Shown piece after piece: positions 43,026 to 51,089 of a stretch of DNA of 64,000 nt. Within the stretch, counting starts at the first letter, position 1, and each line of letters opens with the position of its first letter. The notes under the pieces were generated by a model. That model was not told the origin of the DNA, ran no database searches, and saw only the letters and a list, made by a program, of their open reading frames with translations. Location: assembly GCF_049446155.1 (NCBI RefSeq), contig NZ_JBMSEE010000002.1, positions 1-64,000 on the forward strand, in the 5' to 3' direction. The position numbers and the translations under genes are program-made. This DNA is from Rivibacter sp049446155. GTDB taxonomy: Bacteria; Pseudomonadota; Gammaproteobacteria; Burkholderiales; Burkholderiaceae_C.

Positions 43026-43493
43026 ATGAAGACCCAATGGACCGCCGGCCCCGCGCTGGCCATCGCGCTCGCCATGGCGGCGTGCTCGACGACCAGCCCT
43101 GACGTGATCAAGCGCGAGGACGCGCAGCGCCTGTCGACGGTGCAAGACGCCACGGTGGTCAGCATCCGGCCGGTCACGGTCGAAGGCTCGCAGTCGGGCA
43201 TCGGCGGCGCGGCCGGGGCGGTGGCCGGCGGCGTCGCGGGCAGCACGGTCGGCGGGCGCAACGAGGCCATCGTGGTCGGCGTGCTCGGTGCCGTGGCCGG
43301 CGCGGTGATCGGCAACCAGGTCGAGCGTCACTCGACGCGCGAGCAGGCCTACGAGATCATCGTCCAGCTGCGCAACGGCGAGCGCCGCGCGATCGTGCAG
43401 GCCCAAGGCAGCGAGGCCTTCCAGCCCGGCGACCCGGTGATCCTGGTCTCCAGCGGCGGCACGACGCGCGTGGCTAGGGCGCCGGCGCGCTGA
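43026..43493 (+). CDS. Glycine-zipper outer-membrane lipoprotein, SlyB/Pcp-like
   Basis: A 155-residue lipoprotein. The lipobox is MAAC (Cys20). The mature part has a strand (ATVVSIRPVTVEG), then the glycine-zipper helices GAAGAVAGGVAGSTVGG and VLGAVAGAVIGNQVE, and a C-terminal beta domain YEIIVQLRNGERRAIVQ, as in SlyB and the 17-kDa antigen family. These stabilise the outer membrane under envelope stress in some bacteria. The last 20 bases overlap the convergent SulP gene. AAGGAA precedes the ATG. Confidence 0.9.
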   Translation: MKTQWTAGPALAIALAMAACSTTSPDVIKREDAQRLSTVQDATVVSIRPVTVEGSQSGIGGAAGAVAGGVAGSTVGGRNEAIVVGVLGAVAGAVIGNQVERHSTREQAYEIIVQLRNGERRAIVQAQGSEAFQPGDPVILVSSGGTTRVARAPAR

Positions 43494-45270
43494 GCAACAC
43501 GCTCGGCTGATCGGACGCGCCGGGCTGGTCGGCGCATTCGAAGAACACGCGCACACGGCAGCGCGCGCAGATCGCCGCATCGAGCCGCGGCACGATGGTC
43601 GCGATCGCGCTGCGCTTGTCGGCGTGAACGTGTCCGGGGCCCAGCGCCTCGAGGAATCCGGTGCGCCGCCATAGGTCGACCACCGGCGGGCGCGGGCGAT
43701 GGAAGTGCAGGTCGCCGCCCATCGCGCGTCGGCGCTGCAGCTCCTCGTCCCACATCTGCGCCGCGGCGAGGTCGATGAAGTTCATGCTCTTGCTCATCAC
43801 GAGCAGGTGCTTGGGCGCGTCGGGCGCGGCGCGCAGCGCGGCAAGATGGTCCGAGACGTGGGCCACAGCGCCGAAGTAGACCGCGCCTTCCATGCGCAGC
43901 AGCTTGAGCTGCGGGCATTCGGGCAGCGCGCCGTCCGCAGGGCTGCGGCCGTCGACCACGACGAAGGGCCGGTTGGGGTCGGACGAATCGAAGCCCATCG
44001 TGCGCATCGCCGGCTTCGACGTGCGCAGAAGATAAGTGCCCAGCGACAGGATGCTGCCCAGCAGGATTGCGATCTCGATGCGCAGCGTGATCGTGGCCAG
44101 CGCGGTGGCCGCGGCGATCGCCAGGTCCGAGCGCTCGAGCCTCGCGAGCCTGCGCCACTGCGGCAGCTCGAGCAGGTTGAAGGCCACCAGCAGCAGCAGC
44201 GCGGCGATCGACGCCAGCGGAATCAGCGCCAGCAGCGGCGCGCTCGCCAGCGCCAGCGCCAGCAGCAGCACGGCCGCGAACACCGAGGCCAGCGGCGTGC
44301 GCGCACCGGCTTCATAGTTCGGCAGCGAGCGGTTCATCGAGCCGCAGGCGATATACGACGAGGTCAGGCCGCCGACGAGGTTGGCCAGGCCCTGGCCGAG
44401 GAACTCGCGGTTCGCGTCGATGCGCTGGCCCGATCGCGCGCCGATCACCTTGGCGATCGAGATCGACTGCGCCAGCGCGACCAGCGCCAGCGGCAGCGCC
44501 AGGCCCATCAGCTCGAACCAGCGCGAGGCATCGACCGCCGGCCAGTGCAGCATCGGCAGCGGCGCCGGCACCTGGCCGACCTGCGCAACGCGCCACGCCT
44601 CGCCGGGCGGCAGCGCGCTCGCCAGCAGCGTGCCGGCGGCCAGCGCGATCAGCATCGCCGGCCAGCGCGGCTGCAGCCGGCGCACGGCGACGGCCGCCGC
44701 CAGCGTCACGCCACCGACCAGCAGCGGGCCCGGCTTCGCAAGCTCGAGCTGCTGAGCGAGCGCGGCGAGGAAGGCGGCGCTGCCGTGCGCGTCCACCGTG
44801 ACGCCGAGCAGGTCGGGCAGCGCATGCAGCGCAATCAGCAGCGCGGCGCCGGTGGTGAAGCCCAGCAGCGCGGCGGGCGAGATGAAGTTGGCGATGCCGC
44901 CCAGCCGCAGCGCGCCGACGGCCGTCTGCAGCACGCCCACCAGCAAGGTGACCGCGAACGCGAGTTCGATGTAGCTCGCGCTGCCGGCCACCGCGAGCGG
45001 CGCGAGCATGGCCGCCAACGCCAGCGAGGTCGCGTTGCTCGGGCCCGTGGCCACGTGCCGGCTCGAGCCGAACAGCGCCGCGATGACGGCCGGCAGCACC
45101 GCGGTGGTCAGGCCGATCTGCGGCGGCAGGCCGGCGAGCGACGCGAACGCAATGCCTTGCGGCAGCACCAGCAGCGCGCCGAGCAGGCCGGCCATCAGGT
45201 CGGCGCGCAGGGTCTCGCGCGAGAGCTCGCCCACCCAGCCGCCGAACAGGCGAGCGGCACGGCGGCTCAT
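43474..45270 (-). CDS. SulP family anion transporter with STAS domain
   Basis: A 598-residue inner-membrane transporter of sulfate, bicarbonate or related anions. The membrane domain starts near 20 with ADLMAGLLGALLVLPQGIAFA, SSRHVATGPSNATSLALAAM and ANLVGGLTSSYIACGSMNRSLPNYEAGA. The C-terminal cytoplasmic STAS domain covers about 465-570 (LKLLRMEGAVYFGAVAHV, HLLVMSKSMNFIDLAAAQM). A short Cys-containing tail (AAICARCRVRVFFECADQ) follows. It is convergent with and overlaps the lipoprotein gene by 20 bp. The anion is not predictable. Confidence 0.92.
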   Translation of the reverse strand: MSRRAARLFGGWVGELSRETLRADLMAGLLGALLVLPQGIAFASLAGLPPQIGLTTAVLPAVIAALFGSSRHVATGPSNATSLALAAMLAPLAVAGSASYIELAFAVTLLVGVLQTAVGALRLGGIANFISPAALLGFTTGAALLIALHALPDLLGVTVDAHGSAAFLAALAQQLELAKPGPLLVGGVTLAAAVAVRRLQPRWPAMLIALAAGTLLASALPPGEAWRVAQVGQVPAPLPMLHWPAVDASRWFELMGLALPLALVALAQSISIAKVIGARSGQRIDANREFLGQGLANLVGGLTSSYIACGSMNRSLPNYEAGARTPLASVFAAVLLLALALASAPLLALIPLASIAALLLLVAFNLLELPQWRRLARLERSDLAIAAATALATITLRIEIAILLGSILSLGTYLLRTSKPAMRTMGFDSSDPNRPFVVVDGRSPADGALPECPQLKLLRMEGAVYFGAVAHVSDHLAALRAAPDAPKHLLVMSKSMNFIDLAAAQMWDEELQRRRAMGGDLHFHRPRPPVVDLWRRTGFLEALGPGHVHADKRSAIATIVPRLDAAICARCRVRVFFECADQPGASDQPSVLLSAPAP

Positions 45271-45635
45271 TGGGAATCCTCCGTGCTGCGCACTCCGGAA
45301 TTCGCCTTGGGAGCGGCCCGGCGGCTCATGCGCCGCAGGTGCCGCCCGGTCGCCCTTGCGGTGTGCCACCGGCCAGTGGAGCCGCGGGCGAACGGGGGTG
45401 CCTGTTGACGGTCATGGGTATGCGGTGGACAGGTTCACGGGACGCGAGGCACGGCATGGGTCATGACGATGCTGATGCCGAGTCCTGCCGGGCGCGCGAC
45501 TGACGCAAATCAATCCGGACCGCGTGCGGCAGCGATTCAATGCCAGACAGCAATTCCCCCGGGGGTGCGTCGATGGGTTGGCCTCGCTCGATTGTCACTG
45601 CGCGGGCGCGAAGGCGGCAAAGCCATGGCGCGGCA
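45271..45635. other. 365-bp gene-free region between sulP and the ArsR gene
   Basis: I find no gene here. The stretch next to sulP must hold its promoter, and TGGGAATCCTCC gives a Shine-Dalgarno (GGAGG, complement) about eight bases before its ATG. The only other element I can support is an FNR/Crp-type half-palindrome at 45500-45513. The composition is less GC-rich around 45500-45560 than in the genes. Confidence 0.5.
45500..45513 (-). promoter_or_regulatory. FNR/ANR-like box upstream of sulP
   Basis: Read on the minus strand, TTGATTTGCGTCAG matches the ANR/FNR consensus TTGAT-N4-(A/G)TCAA at all but the last base. It lies 230 bp upstream of the sulP start, so relevance depends on an undetected long leader. 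Confidence 0.35.
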
Positions 45636-46049
45636 TCAGGCGCCCCGCGATCGCGCGCGAGAGGCGGCGGGCCGTGCGCGCGCAAAGGCCTTGCGATCCT
45701 GGGCGCTGCGGTCGAGGCGGCGCGCGATGCTGCCGCAGACGAGGTCGCACAACGCGTAGACCGAGTCATCGGCCATGCGGTAGTAGACGGCGTTGCCGCG
45801 ACTCTCGCGCTCGACCAGGCCGTGCTGCATCAACAGGGACAGGTGGCGAGAGATGTTGGCCGAGGTGTAGCCGCAGGCCTGGGCCAGCTCGCCGACGTTG
45901 CGCTCGCCGCCGCGAAGCAGGTTGAGGATCTGCAGGCGCGTCGGCTCCGACAGCGCCTGGAAATACGACGCCACCTGGGACAACGCCTCGGGGGGCAAGC
46001 CTTCCATGCCGGGACACGAGGTGGATGTGGAGTGCGAATGATGCCTCAT
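45636..46049 (-). CDS. ArsR/SmtB-family transcriptional repressor
   Basis: A 137-residue winged-helix repressor. The core is ALSEPTRLQILNLLRGGERNVGELAQACGYTSANISRHLSLL with wing VERESRGNAVYYRMAD. It has a His-rich N-terminus (His3, 4, 6) and four Cys (12, 59, 101, 105). Cys59 lies in or beside the recognition helix and Cys101/Cys105 in the last helix. Either a metal site or a thiol/persulfide switch is possible. The ATG at 46049 has GGAAG nine bases upstream; a GTG at 46085 is the longer option. It is divergent from the RND operon, with an inverted repeat between them. Confidence 0.88.
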   Translation of the reverse strand: MRHHSHSTSTSCPGMEGLPPEALSQVASYFQALSEPTRLQILNLLRGGERNVGELAQACGYTSANISRHLSLLMQHGLVERESRGNAVYYRMADDSVYALCDLVCGSIARRLDRSAQDRKAFARARPAASRARSRGA

Positions 46050-46085
46050 TGGCCGCTTCCGGAAGATGTTCGTTAACGTAGCCAC

Positions 46086-46114
46086 TTGACTATTTAGCTG
46101 AATAGCTAAATACT
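46086..46114 (+). promoter_or_regulatory. RND operon promoter overlapped by ArsR-type operator
   Basis: TATTTAGCT (46091-46099) and AGCTAAATA (46104-46112) form a perfect 9-bp inverted repeat with the spacer GAAT, typical of ArsR-family operators. It fills the space between TTGACT (46086-46091) and AATACT (46109-46114), which are 17 bp apart and look like -35 and -10 of the efflux operon. Repressor binding would exclude RNA polymerase. Confidence 0.7.
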
Positions 46115-46165
46115 ACACAACAAGAAGCCGAATGCCAGCCGAATTTCAGGCGCGAAACCAACGAC

Positions 46166-47206
46166 ATGAATCACAAACGCAAGCTCGCAATGCTGTCGCT
46201 GGCCGCTCTCGTGGCGGCGCAGGCAGCGGTGGCCGCCGACGCGCCGGGGGCGCTGGCCAGCGTGGTGGTGGCGCCGAGCGCCACCGCGCGAGAAGCCGGC
46301 TATGACGGCGTGGTCGAGGCGGTGCGCCAGACGGTGGTTGCGGCCCAGGTGTCGGGCGCGGTCGTGGCGCTGCAGGTGAAGGCGGGCGAGCGCGTCGCGG
46401 CAGGCCAAGTGCTGCTGCGCCTGGACGCGCGCGCGGCCGAGCAGCAAGCCGGCGCGGCGGCCGCGCAGGTGCAGGCGGCGCGCGCCGCCCAGGACGCCGC
46501 GACCAGGGAGTTCGAGCGCCAGCAACAGCTGTTCGACAAGAGCTACATCAGCCAGGCGGCGCTCGACCGTGCCGAGGCGCAGTTCAAGGCAGCGCAGGCG
46601 CAGGCCGCCGCGCAGCTGGCTGCAGCCGGCGCAGCGCGCACCGAGTCGGGCTTCTACGTGGTGAGGGCCCCCTACGGCGGCATCGTGTCCGACGTGGCCG
46701 TCGTGCTGGGCGACATGGCCATGCCCGGCCGCGCGCTGCTCACGCTCTACGACCCGGCGGCGCTTCGCGTGAGCGCGCCGGTGCCGCAGGGGGCCGCGCA
46801 GGCCCTGGCCGCCGCGCCGCAGGCCGAGCCGCTCGTCGAGCTGCCGGGCCGCACGCCCGATCGCCTCAAGCCGGCAGGCTGGCAGGTGCTGCCGGCGGCC
46901 GATCCGCAGACGCATACCGTGGAGCTGCGCCTGGACCTGCCCGCCGCCACGCGGGCCGCGCCCGGCATGTTTGCGCGCGTCTGGCTGCCCGGCAGCGACG
47001 GTGCGCCCCGCGTCACGGTGCCGCTGCGGGCGGTGGTGCGGCGCGCCGAGCTCACCGGCGTCTACGTGATCGGCGCCGACGGCAGGCCGCTGCTGCGCCA
47101 GGTGCGCCTTGGGCCGGCCAGCGGGGAGTCGGTCGAGTTGCTGTCCGGCGTGACCGCCGGCGAGCGCGTCGCGCTGGACCCGCAGGCTGCGGCACGGGTG
47201 CGCTGA
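46166..47206 (+). CDS. RND efflux periplasmic adaptor subunit
   Basis: A 346-residue membrane-fusion protein linking the RND pump to an outer-membrane channel. It has a signal peptide (LAMLSLAALVAAQAAVAA). The lipoyl half-motifs are VVAAQVSGAVVALQVKAGERVAAGQVLLRLD and FYVVRAPYGGIVSDVAVVLGDM. The helical hairpin between them is Ala/Gln-rich. A beta-barrel and membrane-proximal domain follow. Its stop overlaps the pump start by one base (TGATG). It is the first gene of the ArsR-controlled operon. Confidence 0.93.
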   Translation: MNHKRKLAMLSLAALVAAQAAVAADAPGALASVVVAPSATAREAGYDGVVEAVRQTVVAAQVSGAVVALQVKAGERVAAGQVLLRLDARAAEQQAGAAAAQVQAARAAQDAATREFERQQQLFDKSYISQAALDRAEAQFKAAQAQAAAQLAAAGAARTESGFYVVRAPYGGIVSDVAVVLGDMAMPGRALLTLYDPAALRVSAPVPQGAAQALAAAPQAEPLVELPGRTPDRLKPAGWQVLPAADPQTHTVELRLDLPAATRAAPGMFARVWLPGSDGAPRVTVPLRAVVRRAELTGVYVIGADGRPLLRQVRLGPASGESVELLSGVTAGERVALDPQAAARVR

Positions 47207-50200
47207 TGGGAATCTCCGGGCGCATTGCGCGCTACTTCCAGTCGGCGCAGATCACGCCACTGCTGGCGCTGGTGGCGCTGCTGCTCGGCGCGTTCGCGGT
47301 GCTCGTGACACCGCGCGAGGAAGAGCCGCAGATCAACGTGACCATGGCCAACGTGCTGGTGCCTTTCCCCGGCGCGTCGGTCGCGGACGTCGAGCAGATG
47401 GTGGCGGTGCCGGCCGAGCAGGTGCTGTCGCAGATCGCCGGCACCGAGCACGTGATGAGCGTCTCGCGTCCGGGCCTGGCCATCGTCACCGTGCAGTTCA
47501 AGGTCGGCGTGCCGCGCACGGATGCGCTGGTGCGCCTCTACGACACCGTCCATTCCAATGCCGACTGGCTGCCGCGCCACCTCGGCGTCGGCGAGCCCCT
47601 CATCAAGCCCAAGGGCATCGACGACGTGCCCATCGTCACGCTGACGCTGCACTCGCGCGACGCCGGCGTCGGTGCCTTCGACCTGGAGCGCGTCGCGCAC
47701 ACGCTGGAGGCCGAGCTCAAGCGCGTGCCCGGCACGCGCGAAGTCGCGACCGTCGGCGGCCCGGGCCGCGCGGTGCGCGTCGAGATCGACCCGGCACGCA
47801 TGGCCGGCGCCGGCGTCACAGTGGCCGAGCTGCGCCGGGCGCTGCAGTCGGCCAACCTCGGTGCGCCGGTGGGCGAACTGCTGGGCGCCGACCGCGCGGT
47901 CGCGCTCGAAGCCGGCCCTTATCTGCGCGATGCGCGCGACGTCGGCGAGCTGGTGGTCGGCGCGCGCAACGGCCGGCCGGTGTTCATGCAGGACGTGGCG
48001 CGCGTCGTCGACGGCCCGCTGGCGCCCCAGCGCTACGTCTGGCATGCCACGAAGGAAGGCGAGTCGCCCGCGGTGACGATCGCCATCACCAAGAAGCCGG
48101 GCGAGAACGCGATCTCGGTGGCCGACGCGGTGATGCGGCGCGTCGACGCCGTGCGCAACACGCTGATCCCGCAGGGCGTGAGCGTGGCCGAGACGCGCAA
48201 CTACGGCGCGACGGCCAACGACAAGGCCATGAAGCTGATTCAGAAGCTGCTGTTCGCCACGGCGTCGGTGGTCGCGCTGGTCTTCTTCGCCCTGGGCCGG
48301 CGCGAGGCCGCGATCGTCGGCAGCGCCGTCATCCTCACGCTGACCGTCACGCTGTTCGCGTCGTGGGCGTGGGGGTTCACGCTGAACCGCGTCTCGCTGT
48401 TCGCCCTGATCTTCTCGATCGGCATCCTCGTCGACGACGCGATCGTCGTGGTGGAGAACATCCACCGCCACATGGCGTTGCACCCGGACAAGACGCTCGC
48501 GCAGCTGATTCCCGGCGCGGTCGACGAGGTCGGCGGCCCCACCATCCTGGCCACGCTCACCGTGATCGCGGCACTCCTGCCGATGGCCTTCGTCTCGGGC
48601 CTGATGGGGCCGTACATGAGCCCGATCCCCATCAACGCCAGCATGGGCATGCTGTTGTCGCTGGCGATCGCCTTCGTCGTGACGCCGTGGCTTGCCCGCC
48701 TGTGGATGAAGCACGCGAGCGGGCATGCGCAGGACGAGTCTCGGGGCCTGGGCGCGAGGCTCGGCCCGCTGTTCGAGCGCGTCTTCCGCCCGCTGCTGGA
48801 CGAGCGCCGCGGACCGCGCAACCGCGCATGGCTCGGCGCCGGCGTCGCGGGCCTGATCGGGCTGTCGCTCGCGCTGCCGGCGCTGGGGCTGGTGGTGCTG
48901 AAGATGCTGCCCTTCGACAACAAGTCGGAGTTCCAGGTGGTGGTCGACATGCCGGCCGGCACGACGGTCGAGCGCACGGCCGCGGTGTTGCGCGAGCTCG
49001 GCGACCACCTCGTCCGACAGCCGGAGGTGACCGACGTGCAGGCCTATGCGGGCACGGCCGCGCCGATCAGCTTCAACGGCCTGGTGAGGCAGTACTACCT
49101 GCGCGCCGGCGGCGAGGTCGGCGATCTGCAGGTCAACCTCGTCGACAAGCACCATCGCGACGAGCAAAGCCACGCGATCGTGACGCGGCTTCGTCCCGAG
49201 CTGCAGAAGATCGGCCGGCGTCACGGCGCCAACGTCAAGGTGGTCGAGGTGCCGCCCGGCCCGCCGGTGCTCTCGCCGATCGTCGCCGAGGTCTACGGCC
49301 CTGAAGCCGCGGGCCGGCGCGACGTGGCCAAGGCCGTGCGCGCGGTGTTCGAAAGCACGCCGGGCGTGGTCGACGTCGACGACTCCGGCATCGCCGACGC
49401 TGCACGCAAGCTGCTGCTCGTCGACCGGCGCAAGGCCGCGCTGCTCGGCGTCGCGCAGTCGGAGATCGTGAGCACGCTGCGCGCGGGCCTGGCCGGCGAG
49501 GCCGCCGCCTACCTGCACGACCAGAGCAAGTACCCGGCCGCCGCGACGATCCAGTTGCCGCCCGAACGGCACGGCGACATCGACGCGCTGCTGCAACTGG
49601 GCGTGCACGGCGCCGCCGGCCAGCTGGTGCCGATCCGCGAACTGGTGATGGTGAGCGACACGCTGCGCGAGCAGCCGGTCTTCCGCAAGGACGGCCTGCC
49701 GGTGCACTACGTGGTCGGCGACATGGCCGGCAAGGTCGACAGCCCGCTGTACGCCATGTTCCAGATGCGCCCGGCCCTGGCCGCGATCCGCACGCCAGGC
49801 GGCGGCAGCCTGGGCGAAACCTTCATCCGGCAGCCCGACGACACCTGGCGCGACTACGCGATCAAGTGGGACGGCGAGTGGCAGATCACGTACGAGACCT
49901 TCCGCGACATGGGCGCCGCCTACGCGGTCGGGCTGATCCTGATCTACCTGCTGGTCGTCGCCCAGTTCGCGAGCTACCTGACGCCGCTGATCATCATGGC
50001 GCCGATCCCGCTGACCATCGTCGGCGTGATGCCGGGCCATGCGCTGCTGGGCGCGCCGTTCACGGCCACCAGCATGATCGGCATGATCGCGCTGGCGGGC
50101 ATCATCGTGCGCAACTCCATCTTGCTGGTGGACTTCATCGGCCTGCAGGTCGCGCAGGGCATGCCGCTGAAGGAGGCGGTCGTGCGCTCGGCCGCGACGC

Positions 50201-50424
50201 GCGCTCAGCCCATCTTGCTGACCGGCCTGGCCGCGATGCTGGGCGCGTTCTTCATCCTCGACGACCCCATCTTCAACGGCCTCGCGATCTCGCTGATCTT
50301 CGGCATCTTCGTCAGCACGCTGCTGACGCTGGTCGTGATCCCGCTTCTGTACTACGTCGCGTACCGGCACCGGCCGGTGCCGGTTTCGCCGTCCCCCTCA
50401 ACCTCCGAAGGAGCACACGCATGA
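47206..50424 (+). CDS. RND family efflux pump, inner-membrane permease
   Basis: A 1072-residue proton-driven transporter with the expected 12 membrane segments and two large periplasmic loops. Features include VTPREEEPQINVTMANVLVPFPGAS after the first helix, the TM4 relay FSIGILVDDAIVVVENIHRHM (paired Asp) and IALAGIIVRNSILLVDF in TM10-11. This PREEEPQ type is a distinct RND subgroup whose substrate is often unassigned. It is adapted to work with the adaptor upstream and the TolC-like protein at 51090. Its stop overlaps the DUF2892 start (ATGA). The substrate is not predictable. Confidence 0.93.
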   Translation: MGISGRIARYFQSAQITPLLALVALLLGAFAVLVTPREEEPQINVTMANVLVPFPGASVADVEQMVAVPAEQVLSQIAGTEHVMSVSRPGLAIVTVQFKVGVPRTDALVRLYDTVHSNADWLPRHLGVGEPLIKPKGIDDVPIVTLTLHSRDAGVGAFDLERVAHTLEAELKRVPGTREVATVGGPGRAVRVEIDPARMAGAGVTVAELRRALQSANLGAPVGELLGADRAVALEAGPYLRDARDVGELVVGARNGRPVFMQDVARVVDGPLAPQRYVWHATKEGESPAVTIAITKKPGENAISVADAVMRRVDAVRNTLIPQGVSVAETRNYGATANDKAMKLIQKLLFATASVVALVFFALGRREAAIVGSAVILTLTVTLFASWAWGFTLNRVSLFALIFSIGILVDDAIVVVENIHRHMALHPDKTLAQLIPGAVDEVGGPTILATLTVIAALLPMAFVSGLMGPYMSPIPINASMGMLLSLAIAFVVTPWLARLWMKHASGHAQDESRGLGARLGPLFERVFRPLLDERRGPRNRAWLGAGVAGLIGLSLALPALGLVVLKMLPFDNKSEFQVVVDMPAGTTVERTAAVLRELGDHLVRQPEVTDVQAYAGTAAPISFNGLVRQYYLRAGGEVGDLQVNLVDKHHRDEQSHAIVTRLRPELQKIGRRHGANVKVVEVPPGPPVLSPIVAEVYGPEAAGRRDVAKAVRAVFESTPGVVDVDDSGIADAARKLLLVDRRKAALLGVAQSEIVSTLRAGLAGEAAAYLHDQSKYPAAATIQLPPERHGDIDALLQLGVHGAAGQLVPIRELVMVSDTLREQPVFRKDGLPVHYVVGDMAGKVDSPLYAMFQMRPALAAIRTPGGGSLGETFIRQPDDTWRDYAIKWDGEWQITYETFRDMGAAYAVGLILIYLLVVAQFASYLTPLIIMAPIPLTIVGVMPGHALLGAPFTATSMIGMIALAGIIVRNSILLVDFIGLQVAQGMPLKEAVVRSAATRAQPILLTGLAAMLGAFFILDDPIFNGLAISLIFGIFVSTLLTLVVIPLLYYVAYRHRPVPVSPSPSTSEGAHA

Positions 50425-50630
50425 CCTCGTGGCGCGTCGTCCGCATGTTCGCGGGCCTGTTCATCCTGTTGTCCCTGGCGTTGGGCGTGCCCGGCAGCCC
50501 GCTTTACCTGAGCGCGTGGTGGCTTGCCTTCACGGCCTTCGTTGGCGCGAACCTGCTGCAAAGCGCGTTCACCCAGTGGTGTCCGCTGGAAATCATCCTG
50601 CGCAGGCTGGGCGTGAAGCCCGGCTGCTGA
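50421..50630 (+). CDS. DUF2892 small membrane protein (YgaP membrane-domain-like)
   Basis: A 69-residue protein with two hydrophobic helices (about 7-25 and 29-48) and the family end QWCPLEIILRRLGVKPGC. In E. coli this type of domain is fused to a rhodanese (YgaP) beside an ArsR-type regulator, and here too it is controlled by an ArsR-like protein. The two Cys (one in CPLE, one at the terminus) may take part in sulfur transfer. It overlaps the pump gene by four bases and has AAGGAG upstream. Confidence 0.87.
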   Translation: MTSWRVVRMFAGLFILLSLALGVPGSPLYLSAWWLAFTAFVGANLLQSAFTQWCPLEIILRRLGVKPGC

Positions 50631-50652
50631 TCTCGCAACGTGTGAGGCTGCC

Positions 50653-51087
50653 ATGCAAGTCGTCTGCCCTTCGTGCGGCACCAGGAACCGCGTGCCCGAC
50701 GACCGCCTCGCCGACGCTGCGCAATGCGGGCGCTGCGGCGAGCCGCTGATGGCGCCGCAACCCGTGGCGCTGGACGACGGCGGCTTCGACGCCTTCGTCG
50801 CAGGCACCGAGCTGCCGGTGCTGGTGGACTTCTGGGCCGACTGGTGCGGCCCCTGCAAGCTGATGGCGCCCCAGTTCGCCGCTGCGGCTGCCCAGCTGCC
50901 GCTGGTGCGCTTCGTCAAGGTCGACACCGAAGCCGCGCCGCGCGCCAGCCTTCGCCATCGCGTGCGCAGCATTCCGACGATGGTGCTGTTCCTCGGCGGT
51001 CGAGAGATCGCGCGCCGCAGCGGCGCGATGCCCGCTGGCGAGATCGTGAACTGGCTGCGCCAGCAGCTCGGCGCGAGATGGGCCTGA
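50653..51087 (+). CDS. trxC: Thioredoxin 2
   Basis: A 144-residue TrxC. The N-terminal zinc finger has Cys5/Cys8 and Cys25/Cys28 (VVCPSCGTRNRVP, AQCGRCGE). The thioredoxin fold carries WCGPC at 64-68 and cis-Pro in RSIPTMVLF. It reduces disulfides or persulfides in the cytoplasm and is often oxidative-stress-inducible. It lies 22 bp after the DUF2892 gene in the efflux operon, an unusual place that suggests thiol stress is part of the system. The next start lies three bases after its stop. Confidence 0.94.
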   Translation: MQVVCPSCGTRNRVPDDRLADAAQCGRCGEPLMAPQPVALDDGGFDAFVAGTELPVLVDFWADWCGPCKLMAPQFAAAAAQLPLVRFVKVDTEAAPRASLRHRVRSIPTMVLFLGGREIARRSGAMPAGEIVNWLRQQLGARWA

Positions 51088-51089
51088 CG

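Noticed and set aside
45461..45769. Small open frames on both strands in and beside the sulP-arsR gap
   Set aside because: No ribosome sites, Arg/Ala-rich translations, partly overlapping the ArsR gene.
47062..50370. 1102-codon minus-strand open frame opposite the RND pump; similar long frames at 31605-34004 and 36638-39133 on the plus strand
   Set aside because: All are low-complexity shadows (His/Arg/Gln/Asp-rich) of well-supported genes on the other strand.
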